A DNA stretch of 36,377 nt, from positions 1 through 36,377 of the forward strand of contig ONQS01000024.1 in assembly GCA_900320055.1 (NCBI GenBank), in the 5' to 3' direction. Source of the DNA: an uncultured Prevotellaceae bacterium (GTDB lineage Bacteria; Bacteroidota; Bacteroidia; Bacteroidales; Muribaculaceae). The translations under genes and the position numbers were made by a program. Position 1 is the stretch's first letter. Each line of letters opens with the position of its first letter. Of this stretch, positions 30,941 to 36,377 are shown one piece after another. The notes under the pieces were generated by a model. That model was not told where the DNA came from. It searched no databases and saw only the letters and a list, made by a program, of their open reading frames with translations.

Positions 30941-33079
30941 TTACTTGGGCTGGTCGATGCCGCGCATGGTGAGGGCGATGCGGCCGCGTTCCATGTCGAT
31001 GCCGGTGACGGCGACTCGCACGTGCTGGTGGACGTGGACCTGACGGGCTGGAGGCAAGCCGCGCTGGGGCATCTGGGAGACGTGCACGAGGCCGTCCTTG
31101 TGGATGCCCAGGTCAACAAAGGCGCCAAACTGGGTCACGTTGGTGACGATGCCGTTCAATTCCATGCCCTCGCGCAGGTCCTTGATGTCGTTGACGCTAT
31201 CGTCAAATTCCCATACCTGCACGGTCGAACGCGGGTCGCGGCCGGGTTTCTCCAGTTCGGCCATGATGTCGCGCAAGGTGGGCTCGCCCACATCCTTTGC
31301 GAGGTAACGCCTCTGGTCGATTTTGTCTCGCTGGGCCTTGTCCTTGATCAGATCGGCGATGCTGCACCCGCAGTCTTTGGCCATACGCTTGACAAGGGCA
31401 TAGCGTTCGGGGTGAACAGCGCTGTTGTCCAGAGGATTATCACTCTCGGGGACGCGCAGAAAGCCGGCTGCCTGCTCAAACGTTTTGGGTCCCAGTTTGG
31501 GCACGTTGAGCAATTCTTGGCGCGATGTGAAGTGGCCGTGGGCGGCACGGTAATCGACGATGTTCTGGGCAAGGGTGGGTCCCAGGCCGGCGATATAGGT
31601 GAGGAGTTCCTTGGAGGCGGTGTTGACGTTCACGCCCACACTGTTGACGCAACTCTGCACGGTGAAGTCCAGGGCCTCTTTGAGGCGGGTTTGGTCCACA
31701 TCGTGCTGATACTGTCCCACGCCGATGGACTTGGGGTCAATCTTCACCAGTTCGGCCAGCGGGTCGAGCAGGCGGCGCCCGATGGAGACTGCTCCGCGCA
31801 CGGTCACATCCTTGTCGGGGAACTCGTCACGGGCGATCTTGCTGGCGCTGTAGATGGAGGCGCCGTTCTCGCTTACGACAAACACGTCGATGGGCCGGCG
31901 GTAGCGTATCCGCTTCAGGAAGCGTTCGGTCTCGCGGCTTGCGGTGCCGTTGCCCAGGGCGATGGCATCGATCTTGTAGGCCTCGGTGAGGGAGTGTATC
32001 TTTTTGGTCGCGCCCTCCACGTCGTTATGCGGTGGAGTGGGATAGATGACGTCATGATAGAGCAGGTTGCCCTGTTCGTCCAGACACACGATCTTACAGC
32101 CCGTTCGGAAGCCCGGATCAACGGCCAGCACGCGCTTGTGGCCCAAGGGGGGAGCAAACAGCAACTGGCGCACGTTCTGTGCAAACGTCTCGATGGCCTC
32201 GTCGTCGGCCTTCTGCTTGGCTGCTGCGGCAAACTCGGTCTCGATCGAGGGCTTCACCAGGCGCTTGAAGCCATCTTCGGCGGCCTCCTCGACCAGTTGT
32301 GACGACTCGCTGTTGCCCTTGACCACGATGCGCGCGATGTTATCGAGCGTGCGGTCGTCGTTGATCTCAATGCCGACTTTCAGAAATCCCTCTTTCTCGC
32401 CGCGGCGTATGGCCAGCAACTGGTGGGAAGAGATGCGCTTGAGGGGCATCGAGAACTCATAGTAGTTCTCATAGTTGCGGCCCTCAATCTCCTTGCCCTT
32501 GACAAAGTGTGACACCAGTCGGGCGTCATACTTGAAGCCTCGTCTGACGGCCCCACGCACGGCCTCGTTCTCGCTGACCCATTCGGCAATGATGTCTTGG
32601 GCGCCGGCGATGGCGGCATCGGTGTCGGGCACCTTGTCGCCGTCGACAAACTTGCGAGCCCTCTGCTCGATGTCACCGCCACGCTGCGACATGATGATCT
32701 TGGCCAGCGGCTCCAGTCCCAACTGGCGTGCGGCCTCGGCGCGTGTCTTGCGCTTGGGCTTATAGGGCAGGTAGATATCCTCGAGCGTGGTGGCGTCCCA
32801 GCAGTTGTTGATGCGTTCGGCCAGTTCTGGCGTGAGTTTATCTTGCGCTTCGATGGTCTTGAGGATGGTGGCACGCCGTTTTTCCAGTTCCCGATAGTAG
32901 CGCAGCCGCTGGTCGATGGTCTGGATAGACAGTTCGTCCAGATTGCCGGTTGCCTCTTTGCGGTAACGGCTGATAAACGGGATGGTTGCTCCATCGTCAA
33001 GCAGGCTGACGGTGCCAGCCACCTGATTGATGGGGATATTGAGTTCTTGGGAGATGAGCGTGGATAATTGTGTTGCCAT
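30941..33079 (-). CDS. tex: Tex, RNA-binding S1-domain transcription accessory protein
   Basis: 712 residues, full length. Architecture in order: N-terminal helical region (MATQLSTLISQELNI, then TIPFISRYRKEATGNLDELS), the YqgF-like nuclease fold (LAVDPGFRTGCKIVCLDEQG), helix-hairpin-helix part (ELLTYIAGLGPTLAQNIVDY then NVPKLGPKTFEQAAGFLRV), and a C-terminal S1 domain (ELNGIVTNVTQFGAFVDLGI, KDGLVHVSQM). Tex binds RNA and the transcription complex. It follows the metallophosphoesterase gene by 42 bp, so the two are probably co-transcribed. Confidence 0.95.
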   Translation of the reverse strand: MATQLSTLISQELNIPINQVAGTVSLLDDGATIPFISRYRKEATGNLDELSIQTIDQRLRYYRELEKRRATILKTIEAQDKLTPELAERINNCWDATTLEDIYLPYKPKRKTRAEAARQLGLEPLAKIIMSQRGGDIEQRARKFVDGDKVPDTDAAIAGAQDIIAEWVSENEAVRGAVRRGFKYDARLVSHFVKGKEIEGRNYENYYEFSMPLKRISSHQLLAIRRGEKEGFLKVGIEINDDRTLDNIARIVVKGNSESSQLVEEAAEDGFKRLVKPSIETEFAAAAKQKADDEAIETFAQNVRQLLFAPPLGHKRVLAVDPGFRTGCKIVCLDEQGNLLYHDVIYPTPPHNDVEGATKKIHSLTEAYKIDAIALGNGTASRETERFLKRIRYRRPIDVFVVSENGASIYSASKIARDEFPDKDVTVRGAVSIGRRLLDPLAELVKIDPKSIGVGQYQHDVDQTRLKEALDFTVQSCVNSVGVNVNTASKELLTYIAGLGPTLAQNIVDYRAAHGHFTSRQELLNVPKLGPKTFEQAAGFLRVPESDNPLDNSAVHPERYALVKRMAKDCGCSIADLIKDKAQRDKIDQRRYLAKDVGEPTLRDIMAELEKPGRDPRSTVQVWEFDDSVNDIKDLREGMELNGIVTNVTQFGAFVDLGIHKDGLVHVSQMPQRGLPPARQVHVHQHVRVAVTGIDMERGRIALTMRGIDQPK

Positions 33080-33121
33080 AACTGGATATTGTGGATTAAC
33101 TGGATGAATTGGGAGGAAGGA

Positions 33122-34297
33122 TTACTTCTTTTGCTTGAGGGTGATGACTGTGATCTCGGGCGTGGCACCGATGCGCATGGGTGGCCCCACCATGCCTGTG
33201 CCGATGTTGACGTAGAGCCAGCGGCTGCCCTCGTTGTAGGCGCCGCCCCATTCCGGATAGCGGATCGAAGCCGGCGACCAGCGCCAGTTACCGATTTTGA
33301 TCATCAACTGCCAGGCATGGGTGTGCCCAGCGAGCATCAGGTCGATGTTGCTGTTGGTGAGCGTGTTGGCTCGCCATGCATAGGGATTGTGCTGTAATTG
33401 TATCTTGAAGTTGCTGTCTCGCAGACCCGGATAGGCCTTGGCCAGATTGCCCTGCTTCTCTCCGGGGCGGTCTCCGAAATTCTCGGTCCCGATGAGCACA
33501 ATCTGCTCGTTACCGCGCCTGATCAGCGCATAATCATCGTTGAGCAACCGCCAACCGACGGCGTTTTGCAGGTCACACAGCGCTTTCCGGTCATCGAGTT
33601 TGGCGCGCTCGTCGTCCCATGTCACGTAGTCGTCATAGTCGTGATTGCCCAGTACCGAGAAAACGCCGTCGCGCGCATGCAGCCTCGACAGCAGGTCGCG
33701 GTAGGGCAGGGCTTCGATGGTCTCGCGGCTCACAAGGTCGCCGGTGAAACAGATCATGTCGGCATCGAGCGCGTTGATGGCGTTGATCTGCTTCTCGACG
33801 ATGGCCGTGCGGCCGTTGTAGGTGCCCAAGTGGGCGTCGCTCCACTGTACGATGCGGTAGCCGTCGAAGGCTTGGGGGAGCCGGTCAAATTCCAGCACCA
33901 CTTCCTTTACCTCTAGGGTGCCGGGAGTGACGATGGCGCCCCACCACATGATGCCAAACACCAGCGCCGCAACAACAAATGCTGCCAGGGCAGCCCAGCG
34001 GCGTTTGAGCCATCGCCCGATGCCATACACTGCCATGCCTAGTGACTTGGGTGCCAAGATGGCAAAAAAAGTATAGAGCATATACTGGCAGGCCACAAAC
34101 GTGCCGTTAGGCATCGCCGCACTCGACATGGGCAGCACGCCGATGGCGATGACCAGCCCCGCCGACACCAGTGCGAGCACGGCGTTCATCACCATAGCCC
34201 AGCGGTATCCGTTGCGGTTCAAGCGACGGCAGATGTATACATCGATGGCGATGCATAGCACCGCCATGATGATGAGCCATAGCCAGTGTATCTTCAT
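33122..34297 (-). CDS. Membrane-anchored metallophosphoesterase
   Basis: 391 residues. Four hydrophobic helices at the N-terminus (WLWLIIMAVLCIAIDVYI, AMVMNAVLALVSAGLVIAIG, a third around residue 70-85, and ALAAFVVAALVFGIMWWGAI) are followed by a calcineurin-like phosphoesterase domain: WSDAHLGTY (DxH), FTGDLVSRE (GD), LGNHDYDDY (GNHD), QHNPYAWR (H) and AGHTHAWQ (GHxH), all metal ligands present. Resembles the YkuE/LpxH-like group; it probably cleaves a phosphoester at the membrane. It sits between the acyltransferase (upstream through a repeat spacer) and tex. Confidence 0.9.
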   Translation of the reverse strand: MKIHWLWLIIMAVLCIAIDVYICRRLNRNGYRWAMVMNAVLALVSAGLVIAIGVLPMSSAAMPNGTFVACQYMLYTFFAILAPKSLGMAVYGIGRWLKRRWAALAAFVVAALVFGIMWWGAIVTPGTLEVKEVVLEFDRLPQAFDGYRIVQWSDAHLGTYNGRTAIVEKQINAINALDADMICFTGDLVSRETIEALPYRDLLSRLHARDGVFSVLGNHDYDDYVTWDDERAKLDDRKALCDLQNAVGWRLLNDDYALIRRGNEQIVLIGTENFGDRPGEKQGNLAKAYPGLRDSNFKIQLQHNPYAWRANTLTNSNIDLMLAGHTHAWQLMIKIGNWRWSPASIRYPEWGGAYNEGSRWLYVNIGTGMVGPPMRIGATPEITVITLKQKK

Positions 34298-34305
34298 ACC
34301 TGAAT

Positions 34306-34456
34306 GGTTTTTAGTTTTTAGTTTTTAGTTCTTAGTTCTTAGTTCTTAGTTTTTAGTTCTTAGTGATAACTAATAACTATACAACTACACAACTAACAAC
34401 TATACAACTAACAACTACACAACTAACAACTACACAACTAACAACTACACAACTAA
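34306..34456. repeat. Simple-sequence spacer D
   Basis: Same two-arm build as the spacers in the bat operon: seven or more TTTTTAG/TTCTTAG units (34308-34363), then about a dozen TACACAAC and TAACAAC units. The orientation on the plus strand is the same as in the other copies even though the flanking genes are on the minus strand. It separates the acyltransferase stop (34457) from the metallophosphoesterase start (34297). Confidence 0.8.
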
Positions 34457-35638
34457 TCACTTCGTGGCCTCGAGGTAGTTGCTCAGCGGGTTGCTGTACA
34501 TCTGCAACATCTTGTTGTACATGTAGAAGCGGTCTGCCTCGCTCAACTTGATGCCCTCGGTCTTGTCGATTTGGCTCGAGAGGTAGTGCTCAAATGCCTC
34601 ACGCTCCTCTTGAGTGTATTTGTCGGCAAAGTGCTTGTCGTCGAACAGGATGTCGTGGGCGATGTAGTTGGTCTTGAAGATCTTGTAGTTCTGATGGATG
34701 GCATGGTCGATGATAGCGCACACGCGGTCCACCTCCAGAAACTTGTCCAGACCCTCGGGGATATTGTCCAGTTCCTCGTTGATGCAGGGCGTGAAGGCAT
34801 AGTGCACCTCGCCCTTGTGGCCGATGATGCCGGTCTTCATGCTGATGAGGTCATCCTCGGGGGCTTTGCGCCAGTTGGGATTCTTGCTCTTGCAGAGGAA
34901 TTCCTTAGCCTTGAGGTAGTCGTTGGGATCATACTCATAACTGATCGAGATGGGGGCGATGTTCAGTTCCTTGAGGCTCTCGATAAACGACTTGTCGCGG
35001 TTGCCATAGGCCAGCATCTTCACCAGGCTCTCCTGGGTGCGGTCGTTGCTGTCCTTGCAACGGCCCTCGCGCTGGGCAATCCACAGCGATGCACGCTTCT
35101 GCTCGACGGCAAAGTGCATATAGCCCGACAATTGCACGGCGGCGGTCAGTGTCTGGATGCGGCCCAGATTGCGCTTCACGATAAAACTCTTGTTCATGCG
35201 CACGAGTTTGGTAATCCAGTCATAGATGAGCAGGTTATTGCCGATGGCAATCTCACAGGCGTCACGGCCACCCTTGATGAGCAGGTAACTCAGTTGTGCC
35301 GAGTCGAGCACGATGTCGCGGTGGTTGGTGACAAAGGTGTAGGGCATTTCCTTGTCCAGATTCTCGGTGCCGCTCGTGGTCAGCGACGTGCCGGTCTTGG
35401 CCATCAAGCCTTCCAAGAAGGGTTTCATCACCTTGACCTGGAACTCATGCTTGGAGTTGATACCCAGCAGCACATGCTTAAATTCCGAATACTTGTAGTT
35501 GGGCAATGCCATGCTCACGATGTTCTGGAAACCGGGCTCTTGTACCAGAATGGTCATCGCGGTCTGAAAATCCTTGTCAGGAATCGGGCAGATGTCCTGA
35601 TACTCCACTGGAATGGGTATGTTCTCGTTCTCTATCAT
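34457..35638 (-). CDS. PlsC-type 1-acyl-glycerol-3-phosphate acyltransferase-like protein
   Basis: 393 residues, no signal peptide, amphipathic. Family marks: TNHRDIVLDSA at residues 104-114, a variant of the HxxxxD box (H106, D108, D112); FIVKRNLG; and LWIAQREGRCKDSNDRTQES, equivalent to the FPEGTRS substrate box. It has a long N-terminal helical part (EYQDICPIPDKDFQTAMTIL) and a C-terminal region (EEREAFEHYLSSQIDKTEG). Bacteroidota proteins of this kind are annotated as acyltransferases; the acyl acceptor is not known. Own promoter at 35705-35712; probably the head of a unit with the metallophosphoesterase and tex genes. Confidence 0.78.
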   Translation of the reverse strand: MIENENIPIPVEYQDICPIPDKDFQTAMTILVQEPGFQNIVSMALPNYKYSEFKHVLLGINSKHEFQVKVMKPFLEGLMAKTGTSLTTSGTENLDKEMPYTFVTNHRDIVLDSAQLSYLLIKGGRDACEIAIGNNLLIYDWITKLVRMNKSFIVKRNLGRIQTLTAAVQLSGYMHFAVEQKRASLWIAQREGRCKDSNDRTQESLVKMLAYGNRDKSFIESLKELNIAPISISYEYDPNDYLKAKEFLCKSKNPNWRKAPEDDLISMKTGIIGHKGEVHYAFTPCINEELDNIPEGLDKFLEVDRVCAIIDHAIHQNYKIFKTNYIAHDILFDDKHFADKYTQEEREAFEHYLSSQIDKTEGIKLSEADRFYMYNKMLQMYSNPLSNYLEATK

Positions 35639-35704
35639 AGTGGTTTGAGTGATTTAGTGGAGACGCAGCGCGCCCCTCAGGTTTAATTTCTAATCTTTAA
35701 CTGG

Positions 35705-35712
35705 CAAAGATA
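35705..35712 (-). promoter_or_regulatory. -7 promoter box of the acyltransferase gene
   Basis: Minus strand TATCTTTG, 66 bp upstream of the ATG at 35638. Confidence 0.65.
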
Positions 35713-36082
35713 ATAAAACTCTAAGAAAACACCAATTTTCTTATTGGTTTTTCAAAATAATTGCTTGGCATCAAATGCGGCTTCACCCGCAAGCATCGTG
35801 CCGACGAGGTGGCAGGCGCGATGAGATAAGCGCAATGCCATGCCTGAATGAGCATTGCCGAGCGAGAACCATTGATCAGAATCACCGATTAAAAAAAAAT
35901 GATGGCCATGTCAAAAGATAAAAATTTTTTTAAATAAATCGCCTTTAATGCAACATGAGCGTTTATTGATGGTTCTAATTAATAAAGGATAATAAATTCG
36001 CAATCAATTAGTTAAATTAGCATAATTAGCATTAGCCCCGCAGGGGTTGGTACAACTGCTATATCATTGCCAAGATTTTTGC
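35713..36082. other. Intergenic stretch with no gene seen
   Basis: Between two divergent promoters. A GC-richer patch at 35765-35885 has several short complementary pieces (GCGG/CCGC, GGCAT/ATGCC) but no clear boundaries. The rest is AT-rich with repeated TTAG words at 36005-36035 and a small CCCCGCAGGGG hairpin near 36036. I cannot assign an RNA gene. Confidence 0.4.
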
Positions 36083-36090
36083 TACCTTTG
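36083..36090 (+). promoter_or_regulatory. -7 promoter box of the 44-residue ORF
   Basis: TACCTTTG, 29 bp before the ATG at 36120. No convincing -33 box is visible at normal spacing. Confidence 0.6.
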
Positions 36091-36119
36091 TAATCCGCAA
36101 TATAATTTATCTTGAAGTT

Positions 36120-36254
36120 ATGTCTGATAATGAACAAGTAAAAAAAGAGAGAAAAAAGATGATTATCTTAAAGTCTTGCTTCTTGGGCTTTTTGATAATA
36201 TGCTGCCTCTACATTATTTTGTGTTTTTTCGTCATTATCGCTTTGGGTGGATAA
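36120..36254 (+). CDS. 44-residue single-helix membrane peptide
   Basis: Reads MSDNEQVKKERKKMIILKSC, then the hydrophobic FLGFLIICCLYIILCFFVII, then ALGG and stop. A charged, lysine-rich N-terminus of 18 residues and one membrane helix: an N-in small membrane protein. A consensus promoter box at the expected distance supports real expression. I do not recognise it. It could be a regulatory microprotein or a small toxin-like peptide, but no antisense RNA or antitoxin is evident. Confidence 0.5.
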   Translation: MSDNEQVKKERKKMIILKSCFLGFLIICCLYIILCFFVIIALGG

Positions 36255-36286
36255 AGAGATTATAGGAGACTTAAATTTTTGCAGAG

Positions 36287-36358
36287 ATGAAACGGAGTAG
36301 AATAATAGACGAACGTCGCAAGCATGATAGTCGCAAGACGAGTTTCAGTTACTCTTGA
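36287..36358 (+). CDS. Possible 23-residue basic peptide
   Basis: MKRSRIIDERRKHDSRKTSF then SYS and stop. It begins 32 bp after the previous small ORF, and a T-rich AAATTTTTGCA just before it resembles a weak promoter box. Highly basic. Too short to judge by composition; it may be chance. Confidence 0.2.
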   Translation: MKRSRIIDERRKHDSRKTSFSYS

Positions 36359-36377
36359 ACAATAAATCACCGAAAAA

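Noticed and set aside
30722-32302. Long plus-strand open frame of 526 codons across the repeats and tex
   Set aside because: It is antisense to the full-length, motif-complete tex gene and starts inside the 57-bp repeats; GC-rich genes of this genome routinely leave long shadow frames.

Overview
The window is chromosomal DNA of a gut-type Bacteroidales, most likely Muribaculaceae or Prevotellaceae. The grounds are promoters of the Bacteroidota -7 type (TAnnTTTG, often TTTG 19-21 bp upstream) before most transcription units, the absence of Shine-Dalgarno sequences, a complete Bat aerotolerance operon, DUF4954, an L-fucose-isomerase-like protein, and many secreted glycan-active enzymes. The genus is inferred; there is no rRNA here. 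No phage, plasmid, CRISPR or defence locus is visible.

Left part (1-14.5 kb): this is glycan metabolism mixed with decay. It holds a C-terminal gene stump joined to a 9-bp minisatellite; a secreted GH13 alpha-amylase that seems to have lost about 20-25 residues of its catalytic core in frame; a frameshifted four-helix-bundle (S23/IVP) pseudogene between inverted repeats; a fucose-isomerase-like protein; an outer-membrane barrel; the tail of another barrel gene; and a four-helix membrane protein. These are followed by a sialidase (GH33) two bases from a tRNA-dihydrouridine synthase gene, a tRNA-Met(CAT), DUF4954, a GH125 exo-alpha-mannosidase, a secreted coiled-coil protein and an intact GH13 lipoprotein.

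Middle (14.5-18.8 kb): a promoter, a 77-nt cytosine-free stretch and a GNRA-loop terminator look like an uncharacterised small RNA. Beside it is a three-gene minus-strand unit of secreted proteins (FKBP-N-like, unknown, TPR).

Bat region (19-28.5 kb): MoxR ATPase, DUF58 protein, a short BatD/DUF4381-like protein, BatA and BatB (VWA), BatC (TPR), BatD and BatE (TPR plus SH3-like), followed by a PAP2 phosphatase. Bat proteins probably form an envelope complex energised or remodelled by MoxR. Two junctions in the operon carry simple-sequence spacers whose arms can pair; a third copy lies at 34.3 kb.

Right part (28.5-36.4 kb): a small DNA-binding protein and a DUF2007-universal stress protein, a truncated acyltransferase-3 gene, a DUF1232-like membrane protein, three 57-bp tandem repeats just after tex, then (minus strand) acyltransferase, metallophosphoesterase and tex, probably co-transcribed. 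The right edge has an AT-rich intergenic stretch and one or two very small ORFs.

Overall this is ordinary core and glycan-use DNA with an unusual number of gene remnants and repeat-filled junctions. The best candidates for something undescribed are the small RNA at 14.69-14.84 kb, the dispersed hairpin spacers, and the core-deleted amylase.
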